NCBI GenBank assembly: GCA_027306915.1
Contig: DAHUYW010000042.1
Location: 1 to 37,249 of the forward strand
Source: Spirochaetales bacterium
GTDB taxonomy: Bacteria > Spirochaetota > Spirochaetia > DAHUYW01
DNA: 37,249 nt
Direction of reading: 5' to 3'
A program made the translations under genes and the position numbers. Below, piece after piece: positions 24,762 through 33,548 of this stretch. Within the stretch, counting starts at the first letter, position 1. Each line of letters begins with the position of its first letter. The notes below the pieces were generated by a model. It ran no database searches and had not been told where the DNA came from. It saw nothing but the letters and a program-made list of their open reading frames with translations.

Positions 24762-25469
24762 ATGAGGAACAATGGACGGGCCGCTTTCGATTCCGACCTT
24801 CCCGACAGTACGATTGTCGAGCGCATACGCGGCGGGGAAGCCCAGCTCTACGAGGTCTTGGTCCGGCGGCATAACCAGCGACTCTTCCGCATCGCCCGAG
24901 CGTTCCTGCACGAGGACGCGGACATCGAGGATGTCATGCAGGAGGCCTACCTCAAGGCTTACGCAGGACTACCGCACTTTCAAGGAAGAGCGCTCTTTGC
25001 GACCTGGCTCACGCGCATCCTCATCAACTGTGCCCGGGAGCGGCTGCGGGCTCAATCGCGAAAGCCGGAGATCACGCTCGATGCATCCGAGGCTGCGGAG
25101 GTTGAAGGCAGATACCAAGAGTCCGACGCGGAACAGAAGGTCATCCAAGAGGAGCTCGGCGGTCTCATCGAGCGCGCTATCGAGCGGCTCCCGGCCGGGT
25201 ATCGCGCTGTCTTCATCATGCTCGAGCTGGAAAAGGCGACCGTGGCGCAAACGGCAGCCTGTTTGGGGCTCAGCCGGGTCAACGTGAAGGTGCGCCACTA
25301 TCGCGCGAAACGCCTGCTCAGGGAAAGCCTCTGTCGGCAGCTGCCGGATATTTCGCTCTACCGCTTCGGCGGTGACCGTTGCGACAGGATGACGAGATGC
25401 GTGATGGACGCGCTCGCAAGAGACGCGAAATCCCCTCCGAACGGGCGAGAAGCTCACCCTGAGGCGTGA
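24762..25469 (+). CDS. ECF-type RNA polymerase sigma factor
   Basis: The 235-residue protein starts at ATG 24762; TTG 24711 would add 17 residues but overlaps the proposed promoter. Sigma region 2 is clear: LYEVLVRRHNQRLFRIARAFL, then DVMQEAYLKAY and FATWLTRILINCARERLR. Region 4 follows with IERLPAGYRAVFIMLELE, then QTAACLGLSRVNVKVRHYRAKRLL. A tail of about 45 residues after region 4 holds two Cys and is not family-typical. No anti-sigma gene with a zinc-binding motif is adjacent; the convergent DUF2231 membrane protein is the only neighbour and overlaps its 3' end by 16 bp. The regulon is unknown. Confidence 0.9.
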   Translation: MRNNGRAAFDSDLPDSTIVERIRGGEAQLYEVLVRRHNQRLFRIARAFLHEDADIEDVMQEAYLKAYAGLPHFQGRALFATWLTRILINCARERLRAQSRKPEITLDASEAAEVEGRYQESDAEQKVIQEELGGLIERAIERLPAGYRAVFIMLELEKATVAQTAACLGLSRVNVKVRHYRAKRLLRESLCRQLPDISLYRFGGDRCDRMTRCVMDALARDAKSPPNGREAHPEA

Positions 25470-25933
25470 TCGGGCGAGGAGAGGTCGCGTCCGGTCTGTC
25501 CGACGCCGAAGTCGTAGACGAGTTGAGCTCCGAGGAAGGCGCCCACGAGGAGGGTAAGAAGACCGACGATCGAGAGCAGCAGGGCAATCCATCCCAACGT
25601 GGGGTTGGGTCCCGCCCCTGCGAACCGCACGAGGAGATCAATGAGGTAGACGATCCAGGCGGAGCTCATGACGTACATGTGGCGCAGCGCCCTTCGCTGC
25701 ACGTGGCTTCCAGTGGGGAGGGCCGCGAGATCGGCCAATCCCGCGGTCATCGCGGCGAGGGCAGTTACACATCCAACGACGAGCAGCCACAGGGACGCCT
25801 GCCACCAAATCGAATCGTGGAGCCCAAGGTATAGGGCATCGGTGGCCACGGCGGCAGTCCAGGCGGCGACGGGAAAATGGACGATTGCCGGGTGGAGCGG
25901 GTGGCCCAGAAGCTTCAAGCCTTTCATCGCCAT
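25454..25933 (-). CDS. DUF2231 family membrane protein
   Basis: The 159-residue protein starts at ATG 25933 and carries the family hallmark GHPLHPAIVHFPVAAW at residues 11-26, where His and Pro lie at the membrane surface. Four hydrophobic segments follow (WWQASLWLLVVGCVTALAAM; MSSAWIVYLIDLL; WIALLLSIVGLLTLLVGAFLGA). The family is uncharacterised; some members carry haem-like His pairs and lie near redox genes. It converges on the sigma-factor gene. Confidence 0.8.
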   Translation of the reverse strand: MAMKGLKLLGHPLHPAIVHFPVAAWTAAVATDALYLGLHDSIWWQASLWLLVVGCVTALAAMTAGLADLAALPTGSHVQRRALRHMYVMSSAWIVYLIDLLVRFAGAGPNPTLGWIALLLSIVGLLTLLVGAFLGAQLVYDFGVGQTGRDLSSPDHASG

Positions 25934-26000
25934 TAGATGATGGAGCGGCCAAACGGTTACATCTCCGTGCGCTTGCCCAAAGAGGAAGCCCTCCCCCTAC

Positions 26001-26201
26001 GACTTTGGAGGCGACGGCGCCAACGACGCACCTGCCCTCGCTGCCGCCGACGTCGGAATCGCGATGGGCGCCGCAGGCTCCGACGTCGCAATCGAGACGG
26101 CTGGCAACGCGATCCTGGTCGACGACCTGACGCGCCTGCCCGACGCCATCGAAACGGCCGCCGGCGGAAAACTTGACAGCTCAACTCAGCCAAGCCTATA
26201 A
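26001..26201 (+). pseudogene. C-terminal remnant of a heavy-metal P-type ATPase
   Basis: Frame 26001-26201 encodes the hinge and the following stretch of a P1B-type ATPase: [29 protein letters not shown], then [13 protein letters not shown], ending at TAA 26199-26201. No start codon, upstream P-domain or transmembrane part is present; an in-frame TGA lies at 25938 and sequence before GDG is unrelated. The final two C-terminal helices are also absent. This is a fragment of about 60 residues from an ATPase that normally has 650-850. Its end coincides with the nar promoter. Confidence 0.8.
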
Positions 26202-26202
26202 T
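26173..26202 (+). promoter_or_regulatory. narGp: Consensus sigma-70 promoter of narGHJI
   Basis: A perfect TTGACA (26173-26178), an 18-bp spacer and a perfect TATAAT (26197-26202), 71 bp before narG. It overlaps the end of the ATPase remnant. I see no FNR-like TTGATNNNNATCAA near it. Confidence 0.75.
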
Positions 26203-26273
26203 CACATCTGTTTATCGTATTCGCAAGCACCCGATGGAGCATTGGGTCGCTCCGAGACGAGGAGGAAACCTCG

Positions 26274-29200
26274 ATGAGCCATTTTGCAGACCGGCTGCTC
26301 TTCTTCAAGAAGAACGCGGGAACCTTTGCAGATGGGCACGGTGTCGTCACCACGGAGGACCGCGGCTGGGAGGAGGGCTACCGGACCCGGTGGCAGCACG
26401 ACAAGATCGTTCGCTCCACCCACGGCGTCAATTGCACGGGCTCCTGCAGCTGGAAAATCTACGTGAAGGGCGGGATCGTCACCTGGGAAACCCAACAAAC
26501 CGACTATCCGCGCACCCGGCCCGACATGCCCAACCATGAGCCGAGGGGCTGCCCGCGCGGGGCAAGCTACTCGTGGTACCTCTACAGCGGCAACCGCCTG
26601 AAATATCCGATGGTTCGCGGACGGCTCCTCAAGATGTACCGCGCGGCGCGCGCGACCAAGTCGCCGGTTGAGGCCTGGGCTTCCATTGTCGAGGATCCCG
26701 AGAAGCGAAAAGCCTACCTCTCGGTACGCGGCCTAGGCGGTTTCGCGCGCGCGAGCTGGGACGAGGCGAGCGAGATCGTGGCCGCCGCGAACGTCTATAC
26801 CATCAGGAGATGGGGCCCCGATCGGATCTCCGGCTTCTCGCCCATCCCCGCGATGTCGATGGTTTCCCACGCCTCGGGAAGCCGCTACCTCCAGCTGATC
26901 GGAGGGGTCTCCCTCTCCTTCTACGACTGGTACTGCGACCTCCCCCCGAGCTCGCCGCAGACCTGGGGCGAGCAGACCGACGTGCCCGAGAGCGCCGACT
27001 GGTACAACGCTATGTTCCTCATCCTGTGGGGCTCGAATGTGCCGCAGACCCGCACCCCGGACGCTCACTTCTACACCGAGGCGCGCTACAAGGGGACGCA
27101 GAGCGTGGTGATCTCCCCCGATTACAGCGAGGCCTCGAAGTTCGCCGACCTCTGGCTCCATCCGCGATCGGGAACCGATTCGGCCCTTGCGATGGCGATG
27201 GGTCACGTGATTCTTTCGGAATTTCACGTCAAGCGGCGCAGCGAGTATTTCAGCGACTATTGCCGGCGCTACAGCGACTTCCCCTTCCTCGTGCGCCTCG
27301 TGCCCCACGCCGGGGGGGCAAAGGGCGGAGGGCCGGCGGGCGCAGGCAGAGAGGCGGGGGATGCGGCGGCCGGCAACCTCCTCGTCCCGGAGCGGCTCCT
27401 ACGCGCAAGCGACTTCGGCGATTCCCTAGGCGAGACCAACAACCCCGAATGGAAGACCTGCGCCTTCGACGAGCTCTCAGGCAGCATCATCGCCCCGCAG
27501 GGCTCGGTCGGCTACCGCTGGGGCGAAGAGGGGCGGTGGAACCTCGATGAGCGCGACGGGCGAACCGGCAGGGAGACTCGCCTGCGCCTCTCGATGCTCG
27601 ATGCGGCCCCGGGGGCTCCAAGAAACGAAACCGTGGCGGTGGGCTTTCCCTACTTCGGGACCTACAAGCACGACTACTACGCGGGGACCGATCACCCTGA
27701 GATCCTCATCCGCAGCGTTCCCGCTTCGAAGATCGCGACGCGCGAGGGCGACGTCTATGTGACGACGGTCTACGATCTCATGCTCGCCAACTACGGAGTC
27801 GACCGAGCCTTGGGTGGAGGGAACGTCGCGGGCTCCTTCGACGACGACCTTCCCTACACCCCCGCCTGGCAGGAGCGGATCACCGGGGTGAATCGCAACC
27901 TCGTCATCGCGACCGCTCGGCAGTTTGCCGAGACGGCCGAAAAGACCCACGGCAAGTCGATGGTCATCCTCGGGGCGGGCATCAACCACTGGTACAACAT
28001 GGACATGTCCTACCGGGGGATCATCAACATGCTGGTCTTCTGCGGCTGCGTCGGACAGTCGGGGGGCGGATGGTCCCACTATGTCGGCCAGGAAAAGGTG
28101 CGGCCGCAGGTCGGCTGGGCAACATTAGCCTTCGCTACCGACTGGTACCGCCCGCCGCGCCACATGGGAGGCACCTCCTTCTTCTACGAGCACACCGACC
28201 AGTGGAGATACGAGAAGGTCTCCGCGAAGGAGCTCCTCTCGCCGACCGCCCCGCCGGGCGACTGGGACGCAAGCCTCATCGACTTCAACGTGCGCTCCGA
28301 GCGGATGGGCTGGCTTCCGGCGGCGCCCCACCTCGACCGCAACCCGCTCGAGATCGTGAAGGCGGCCGATGCGGCCGGCGAGGATCCGGCGGCCTACGTG
28401 ACCAAGCGCCTCGCTTCGGCTGAGATCCGGTTCGCCTCCGAGGATCCCGACAACCCGGTCAACTTCCCGCGGAACATGTTCATCTGGCGGTCGAATATCC
28501 TGGGCTCGAGCGGCAAGGGGCACGAGTACTTCCTGCGCCACCTCCTCGGAGCCCAAAACAGCGTCCTCGGCAAGGACTTGGGCGAGCTGGGCGAGCCTAC
28601 GCCGAAGGAGGTGGTCTGGCGCGACTCGCCCGCAGGAAAGCTCGACCTCCTCGTGACCCTGGACTTCCGCATGTCGACCACCTGCCTCTACTCCGACGTG
28701 GTCCTCCCGACGGCGACCTGGTACGAGAAGAACGACCTCAACACCTCCGACATGCACACCTTCATCCACCCCTTCTCGAACGCGGTCGACCCGGTGTGGG
28801 AGTCGCGCCCCGACTGGGACATCTACCGGGGGATCGCCCTGAAGTTCTCCGAGGTGGCGGCGGGCGTGCTCGGCAAGGAGCGCGATCTGGTCCTCTCCGC
28901 CCTCGCGCACGACAGCCCGGCCGAGCTCGGCCAGCCGATCGAGGTCAAGGAATGGAAGCGGGGCGAGTGCGATATCATACCGGGAAAGACGACCCAGACC
29001 ATGACTGTCGTCGAGCGCGACTACCCGAACGTGGGCGCGATGTACACCTCGCTCGGGCCGCTTGTCTCGAAGATCGGCAACGGCGGCAAGGGGATCGCGT
29101 GGAACACGGAGAGGGAGGTCGAGTACCTCGGCAAGCTCAATGGCACCGTCAGCGTCCCGGGTCCCGCCGAGGGGCGGCCGCGCCTGTGGAGCGACATCGA

Positions 29201-29729
29201 CGCCGCCGAAGCAGTCATGACCCTCGCTCCGGAGACCAACGGCGCGGTGGCCGTCAAGGCGTGGGAGGCCCTCGGGAAGCGCACCGGCCGCGGACATGCC
29301 CATCTGGCCGAGCCTCGCGCGGAGGAGAAGATCCGCTTCCGCGACATCGTCGCCCAACCGCGGCGCACCATCACCTCGCCGATCTGGAGCGGCCTCGACG
29401 ACGAGGAGATTACGTACAACGCGGGCTACATCAACGTGCACGAGCTCGTCCCCTGGCGCACCCTCACCGGGAGGCAGGAGCTCTACCAGGATCACCTCTG
29501 GATGCGGGCCTTCGGCGAGGCCCTCTGCGTCTACAAACCGCCCGTCGATACGAAGACAATCCCGCCCGTCGAGCGGCGCTTCGATAACGGCAAGCCCTAT
29601 TTCGTCGCGAACTTTCTCACCCCCCACCAGAAATGGGGAATCCACTCGACCTATTCGGACAACCTCATCATGCTCACCCTCTCGCGGGGAGGCCCGATCG
29701 TCTGGATAAGCGAGATCGACGCAAAGTAG
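26274..29729 (+). CDS. narG: Respiratory nitrate reductase alpha subunit NarG (interrupted near the 3' end)
   Basis: The frame from ATG 26274, after GAGGAGG, gives 1151 residues to a TAG at 29727-29729; about 150 more residues of NarG continue in the same frame to 30176. FS0 ligands are H50, C54, C58 and C93, and the molybdenum ligand is D222 in FYDWYCDLPP, at the same number as in E. coli. NarG is the bis-MGD catalytic subunit that reduces nitrate to nitrite on the cytoplasmic face, with NarH and NarI. No Tat signal is seen, so the active site faces the cytosol. A Gly/Ala-rich insert lies near residue 345 (GGAKGGGPAGAGREAGDAAAG). If the TAG is real and not suppressed, the enzyme lacks part of its cofactor-binding C-terminal domain. 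Confidence 0.95.
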   Translation: MSHFADRLLFFKKNAGTFADGHGVVTTEDRGWEEGYRTRWQHDKIVRSTHGVNCTGSCSWKIYVKGGIVTWETQQTDYPRTRPDMPNHEPRGCPRGASYSWYLYSGNRLKYPMVRGRLLKMYRAARATKSPVEAWASIVEDPEKRKAYLSVRGLGGFARASWDEASEIVAAANVYTIRRWGPDRISGFSPIPAMSMVSHASGSRYLQLIGGVSLSFYDWYCDLPPSSPQTWGEQTDVPESADWYNAMFLILWGSNVPQTRTPDAHFYTEARYKGTQSVVISPDYSEASKFADLWLHPRSGTDSALAMAMGHVILSEFHVKRRSEYFSDYCRRYSDFPFLVRLVPHAGGAKGGGPAGAGREAGDAAAGNLLVPERLLRASDFGDSLGETNNPEWKTCAFDELSGSIIAPQGSVGYRWGEEGRWNLDERDGRTGRETRLRLSMLDAAPGAPRNETVAVGFPYFGTYKHDYYAGTDHPEILIRSVPASKIATREGDVYVTTVYDLMLANYGVDRALGGGNVAGSFDDDLPYTPAWQERITGVNRNLVIATARQFAETAEKTHGKSMVILGAGINHWYNMDMSYRGIINMLVFCGCVGQSGGGWSHYVGQEKVRPQVGWATLAFATDWYRPPRHMGGTSFFYEHTDQWRYEKVSAKELLSPTAPPGDWDASLIDFNVRSERMGWLPAAPHLDRNPLEIVKAADAAGEDPAAYVTKRLASAEIRFASEDPDNPVNFPRNMFIWRSNILGSSGKGHEYFLRHLLGAQNSVLGKDLGELGEPTPKEVVWRDSPAGKLDLLVTLDFRMSTTCLYSDVVLPTATWYEKNDLNTSDMHTFIHPFSNAVDPVWESRPDWDIYRGIALKFSEVAAGVLGKERDLVLSALAHDSPAELGQPIEVKEWKRGECDIIPGKTTQTMTVVERDYPNVGAMYTSLGPLVSKIGNGGKGIAWNTEREVEYLGKLNGTVSVPGPAEGRPRLWSDIDAAEAVMTLAPETNGAVAVKAWEALGKRTGRGHAHLAEPRAEEKIRFRDIVAQPRRTITSPIWSGLDDEEITYNAGYINVHELVPWRTLTGRQELYQDHLWMRAFGEALCVYKPPVDTKTIPPVERRFDNGKPYFVANFLTPHQKWGIHSTYSDNLIMLTLSRGGPIVWISEIDAK
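29727..29729 (+). other. narG: In-frame amber codon inside narG
   Basis: TAG replaces one codon within IDAK-x-ASLEDNDW. E. coli NarG has DAKDLGIADNDW there, so the amber aligns with one variable residue with no insertion or deletion. The flanking frame is intact on both sides. Confidence 0.9.
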
Positions 29730-30176
29730 GCGAGCCTGGAAGATAACGACTGGATCGAGGTCTTCAACGTGAACGGCTCGCTCGTCGCGAGGGCGGTGGT
29801 GAGCCAGCGGATCAAGGAGGGGACGGCCCTCATGTACCACGCCCAGGAAAAGATCGTGAACATCCCGGGGAGCGAGGTGACCGGAAATCGGGGGGGGATT
29901 CACAACTCGGTGACGCGGACGATCGTCAAGCCGACCCACATGATCGGCGGCTACGCTCAGATGAGCTACGGCTTGAACTACTATGGAACCGTCGGCTCGA
30001 ACCGCGACGAGTTCGTCATCATCCGCAAATTGGAGAATGTCGATTGGCTCGAGGGGCCGCTCGACCCGGCGAAGGGGCTCGACAGCCCGGCACGGACCGG
30101 GGATGGGGCAGCCACTGCATCCGGGCACGCTCGGGCCGGCGCCGCGGGAGCCGCCCGCAGAGGAGCACGCTCATGA
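29730..30176 (+). CDS. narG: NarG C-terminal segment after the amber codon
   Basis: This stretch continues narG in the same frame with no other stop. It begins ASLEDNDWIEVFNVNG and carries RAVVSQRIKEGTALMYHAQE, VTGNRGGIHNSVTR, KPTHMIGGYAQMSYG and YYGTVGSNRDEFVI, all conserved in the MGD-binding C-terminal domain of NarG. About 40 Ala/Gly/Arg-rich residues follow the normal end. Translation on its own could begin only at GTG 29769, with no good ribosome site. The stop TGA overlaps the narH ATG. With the amber read through, NarG would have about 1300 residues against 1247 in E. coli. Confidence 0.88.
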   Translation, partial: ASLEDNDWIEVFNVNGSLVARAVVSQRIKEGTALMYHAQEKIVNIPGSEVTGNRGGIHNSVTRTIVKPTHMIGGYAQMSYGLNYYGTVGSNRDEFVIIRKLENVDWLEGPLDPAKGLDSPARTGDGAATASGHARAGAAGAARRGARS

Positions 30177-32140
30177 AGATCCGCGCGCAGATCGGAATGG
30201 TTTTGAACCTGGACAAGTGCATCGGCTGCCACACCTGCTCGATCACCTGCAAGAACGTCTGGACCTCGCGCGAGGGGATGGAATACGCCTGGTTCAACAA
30301 CGTCGAGACCAAGCCGGGCATCGGCTATCCCAAGGATTGGGAGAATCAGAAGCGCTGGTATGGCGGTTGGGAGCGCCTGCCAAACGGCGCGATACGGCCG
30401 AAGCAGGGAGGCAAGTGGCGCATCCTCGCGAAGATCTTCGGCAATCCCCATCTCCCCGAGATCGACGACTACTACGAGCCATGGACCTACGACTACGAGC
30501 ATCTCCACACCGCACCCGAGTCGCGCACCTCTCCCATCGCGCGCCCGGTGAGCGCGATCACCGGCGACCGCATGGAGAAGATCAACTGGGGTCCCAACTG
30601 GGAAGAGATCCTCGGGGGCGAGTTCGCGAAGCGCAGCAAGGACTACAACTTCGAGGAAGTGCAGAAGGAGATCTACGGCGAGTTCGAGAATACCTTCATG
30701 ATGTACCTCCCCCGCTTGTGCGAGCACTGCCTGAACCCCGCCTGCGTCGCCTCCTGCCCGACCGGCGCGATCTACAAGCGCGAGGAGGATGGGATCGTCC
30801 TCATCGACCAGGACAAGTGCAGGGGCTGGCGGATGTGTGTCTCGGGGTGCCCGTACAAGAAGGTGTACTTCAACCACCGCACCGGCAAGGCCGAGAAGTG
30901 CATCTTCTGCTTCCCGCGCATCGAGGCGGGGCTGCCGACGGTCTGCTCGGAGACCTGCGTCGGTCGGATCCGCTACCTGGGGGTCGTCCTCTACGACGCC
31001 GACCGCATCAAGGAGGCGGCGAGCGCCGAGAGCGAGGAGGATCTCTACGAAGCGCAGCTTGCCATCTTCAAAGATCCGAACGACCCGGAGGTCGAGCGCC
31101 AGGCGCTCGCGGACGGCGTCCCCTACGCCTGGATCGAGGCGGCCCGCCGCTCGCCGGTCTACAAGATGGCGATGGAGTGGAAGGTCGCCTTTCCCCTCCA
31201 TCCCGAATACCGCACCCTTCCCATGGTGTGGTACGTGCCGCCGCTCTCCCCGGTCCAAGCCGCGCTTGAAAACGGCGCCATCGGCCGCACCGACCTCATC
31301 CCCGACGTCGAATCCTTGCGGATTCCGATGCGGTATCTCGCCAACCTCCTCACCGGCGGGAAGGTCGAGCCGGTCGCCCTCGCGCTGAAGCGGATGCTCG
31401 CCATGCGAGCCTACATGAAGCGCAAGAATGTCGAAGGGGTGACCGACACCGGGGTGGTCGAGGCGGTCGGCATGAGCCGCGCGATGGTCGAGGAGATGTA
31501 CCGCATCATGGCGATCGCGAACTACGAGGAGCGCTACGTCATCCCGACCGCCCATCGCGAACAGGTCGAAAACGCCTACGAGCTGCGCGGAGGCTGCGGC
31601 TTCTCCTTCGGGGACGGCTGCGCTTCCGGCGGGATCACCGGCGGCGTGGCGGGAGAGGAGGGGGCCGCCTCGGGCCTCGGCGCGCACGACCCGGCCGGCG
31701 CCCACGCTACCGCGCTCGCCGCTGGGAGCGGAGCCGGCGCCCGCGGTGCTGCCGGCGCCCGCGGCCCCGCATTCAACCCCGCTCAGGCGCTCGGCATGCC
31801 CTCGACGGGCACCCTCGTCAACCGCGGGAATCTCTTTAGCCGTGCCGCGCTGCGCGAGAAGGTGCGGACTGCGCTCGAGCGGCGCCGTTCGCTCGGCCTT
31901 GAAGGGCCGACCGTCGACGAAGACGGCACCGTCCGCCCGGCATCAGCGACTGCGGCCGCCGGCCGAACCGCCGCCACCGGCGCAGAAGCTGCGCCGGACC
32001 GCGGACGTTTCGGGACCGGGCTGGGACAGGAGCTCCCCGGTCTTACGGCGCCCGGAGAGGACGCGCCTCCCGGACAGCGAAGCCGCGCACGCCGACCGGC
32101 CGGCGGCGCCGGGCCGGCCTTGAGCGGAGCGGGGGCCTAA
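30173..32140 (+). CDS. narH: Respiratory nitrate reductase beta subunit NarH, C-terminally extended
   Basis: The 655-residue protein starts at ATG 30173, overlapping narG (ATGA). Ferredoxin-like clusters are held by DKCIGCHTCSITCKNVW, LCEHCLNPACVASCP, DKCRGWRMCVSGCP (the Trp marks the 3Fe-4S centre) and KCIFCFPRIEAGLPTVCSETC. It carries electrons from NarI haem to NarG. Family sequence ends near RGGCGFSFGDGC at about residue 485; usual length is about 500. The remaining 170 residues are Gly/Ala/Arg-rich, with one helical island (GTLVNRGNLFSRAALREKV). The extension is in frame and may be disordered. Its role is unknown. Confidence 0.95.
   Translation: MKIRAQIGMVLNLDKCIGCHTCSITCKNVWTSREGMEYAWFNNVETKPGIGYPKDWENQKRWYGGWERLPNGAIRPKQGGKWRILAKIFGNPHLPEIDDYYEPWTYDYEHLHTAPESRTSPIARPVSAITGDRMEKINWGPNWEEILGGEFAKRSKDYNFEEVQKEIYGEFENTFMMYLPRLCEHCLNPACVASCPTGAIYKREEDGIVLIDQDKCRGWRMCVSGCPYKKVYFNHRTGKAEKCIFCFPRIEAGLPTVCSETCVGRIRYLGVVLYDADRIKEAASAESEEDLYEAQLAIFKDPNDPEVERQALADGVPYAWIEAARRSPVYKMAMEWKVAFPLHPEYRTLPMVWYVPPLSPVQAALENGAIGRTDLIPDVESLRIPMRYLANLLTGGKVEPVALALKRMLAMRAYMKRKNVEGVTDTGVVEAVGMSRAMVEEMYRIMAIANYEERYVIPTAHREQVENAYELRGGCGFSFGDGCASGGITGGVAGEEGAASGLGAHDPAGAHATALAAGSGAGARGAAGARGPAFNPAQALGMPSTGTLVNRGNLFSRAALREKVRTALERRRSLGLEGPTVDEDGTVRPASATAAAGRTAATGAEAAPDRGRFGTGLGQELPGLTAPGEDAPPGQRSRARRPAGGAGPALSGAGA
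31733..31764 (+). repeat. 14-bp direct repeat in the narH tail
   Basis: GCCGGCGCCCGCGG occurs at 31733-31746 and again at 31751-31764, an 18-bp period. It encodes AGARGAAGARG in the extended NarH tail and suggests growth of the tail by slippage. Confidence 0.7.
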
Positions 32141-32142
32141 AA

Positions 32143-32832
32143 GTGGATACCTTCAGGGTCTTTGCCGCGCTCCTTGCCTATCCGACCGACGAGCTCACAG
32201 CCTCGCTTCCCGAGATGGAAGAGATCCTCGCCAGGGAGGGGCTCGTCTCGGCGGAGGATCGGGCTGCCCTCGCCCCCCTTTTCGCGGAGCTCTCTACCGC
32301 CGACCCCTACGAGCTGCAGGCGCGCTACATCGAGCTGTTCGACCAGTCGCGCTCGCTTTCGCTTCACCTCTTCGAGCACGTGCACGGGGAGTCGCGGGAT
32401 CGGGGCCAAGCCATGGTCGATCTTCTCGCACGCTACCGGGAACAGGGGCTCGAGCTTACGGCGCGCGAGCTGCCGGATTTTCTCCCGGTCTATCTCGAGT
32501 ACCTCTCCCAGCTACCGATCGAGAGCGCCCGCTCCGAGCTTGCTCAACCCGTTGCGGTAATCACGATCCTTGCCGGGAGGCTTGCAAAGCGGCACAGCGC
32601 CTACGCCGCGGCCCTCGCGGCGCTCGAGCATCTCGCGGCCCGCGAGCCGAGCCCCGTCGATCTTGACGAGCTTGCGCACGAGGAGCCTCCAGAGGACGGG
32701 AAAGCGGAGGCGCTCGACGCAGAGTGGCAGGAGGAGCCGGTGGACTTCAGCAACCGAGAGACGACGCTCGTCGGAAGGCAGCACGCCCGCGCGCTCGGCG
32801 CGGCCCATCGCAAAGCGCCAGCAGGAGAATGA
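32143..32832 (+). CDS. narJ: Nitrate reductase assembly chaperone NarJ
   Basis: The 229-residue protein starts at GTG 32143, two bases after the narH stop. TorD/NarJ features are FRVFAALLAYPTDEL near the start, DPYELQARYIELFDQSRSLSLHLFEHVHGESRDRG (the NarJ core around residues 62-95) and LPDFLPVYLEYLS. NarJ binds the NarG N-terminus and times cofactor insertion and membrane docking; it is not part of the final enzyme. Its stop TGA overlaps an ATG at 32829, just before the chosen narI start. Confidence 0.93.
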   Translation: MDTFRVFAALLAYPTDELTASLPEMEEILAREGLVSAEDRAALAPLFAELSTADPYELQARYIELFDQSRSLSLHLFEHVHGESRDRGQAMVDLLARYREQGLELTARELPDFLPVYLEYLSQLPIESARSELAQPVAVITILAGRLAKRHSAYAAALAALEHLAAREPSPVDLDELAHEEPPEDGKAEALDAEWQEEPVDFSNRETTLVGRQHARALGAAHRKAPAGE

Positions 32833-32834
32833 AC

Positions 32835-33548
32835 ATGCCCTACTTTCTGAACCTGCTTGTCTTCGGCTACTATCCCTACGTCGCGCTCACGATCTTCATC
32901 GCCGGCAGCATCCTTCGCTTCAATCGGGGGCAGTACGGCTGGCGCAGCGGCTCGAGCGAGCTCCTGCGGAAGCGCCAGCTCGTGATCGGCAGCTCGCTCT
33001 TCCATTACGGCATCCTCGTCGTGCTTGCCGGCCATTTCGTGGGGTTCCTCACGCCCGATTCGCTCCTCCAGCTCCTCGGGATTTCGATCCGTGCTCATCA
33101 GCTCCTGGCGGTAGTCGCGGGAGGCATCTCCGGAATTGTCGCGTGGATCGGACTCACGATGCTCGTACACCGGAGGCTCTTCGACCCGCGCATCCGCAAG
33201 ACCTCCAGCGTGATGGACATCTTCGTGCTCCTGCTCGTGTGGGTGCAGCTTTCCTTCGGCCTTGCTACCATCCCGCTCACCCTCCACCACCTCGACGGGC
33301 GGCTGTTTTCGCAGCTCGTCGCCTACGTCCAGTCGATAGTCTACTTCCGCGCCGGTGCAATAGGATATCTCCAGGGAGTCTACTGGGTGTACCAGGTGCA
33401 CCTTTTTCTCGGCTTCACCTTCTTCCTCGTTTGGCCCCTGAGCCGCCTTGTCCACATCTGGAGCGCTCCGATCTGGTACCTTGGCCGCGCCTACCAGGTG
33501 GTGCGCCGGCGGGTACCGGCGGGTCGAAGGCGAGGGATGCCCTCGTGA
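32835..33548 (+). CDS. narI: Nitrate reductase gamma subunit NarI (cytochrome b)
   Basis: The 237-residue membrane protein is read from ATG 32835, seven bases after AGGAG; ATG 32829 is too near that site. Five hydrophobic helices are visible. The haem b ligand pairs are His in SSLFHYGILVVLAGHFVG and His in YQVHLFLGFTFFLVWPLSRLVHIWS, matching the four conserved His of NarI. It oxidises quinol at the periplasmic side and sends electrons to NarH. Its last codons overlap the ppiC start. Confidence 0.95.
   Translation: MPYFLNLLVFGYYPYVALTIFIAGSILRFNRGQYGWRSGSSELLRKRQLVIGSSLFHYGILVVLAGHFVGFLTPDSLLQLLGISIRAHQLLAVVAGGISGIVAWIGLTMLVHRRLFDPRIRKTSSVMDIFVLLLVWVQLSFGLATIPLTLHHLDGRLFSQLVAYVQSIVYFRAGAIGYLQGVYWVYQVHLFLGFTFFLVWPLSRLVHIWSAPIWYLGRAYQVVRRRVPAGRRRGMPS

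Noticed and set aside
26150..26273. FNR- or NarL-type site upstream of narG
   Set aside because: No TTGATNNNNATCAA-like sequence was found around the promoter, and scattered short matches are not enough for NarL.
6547..29729. Genome-wide recoding of TAG as a sense codon
   Set aside because: At least 11 genes in the window end in TAG at the expected family length or just before the next gene, including folE, moaE, osmC and narK.
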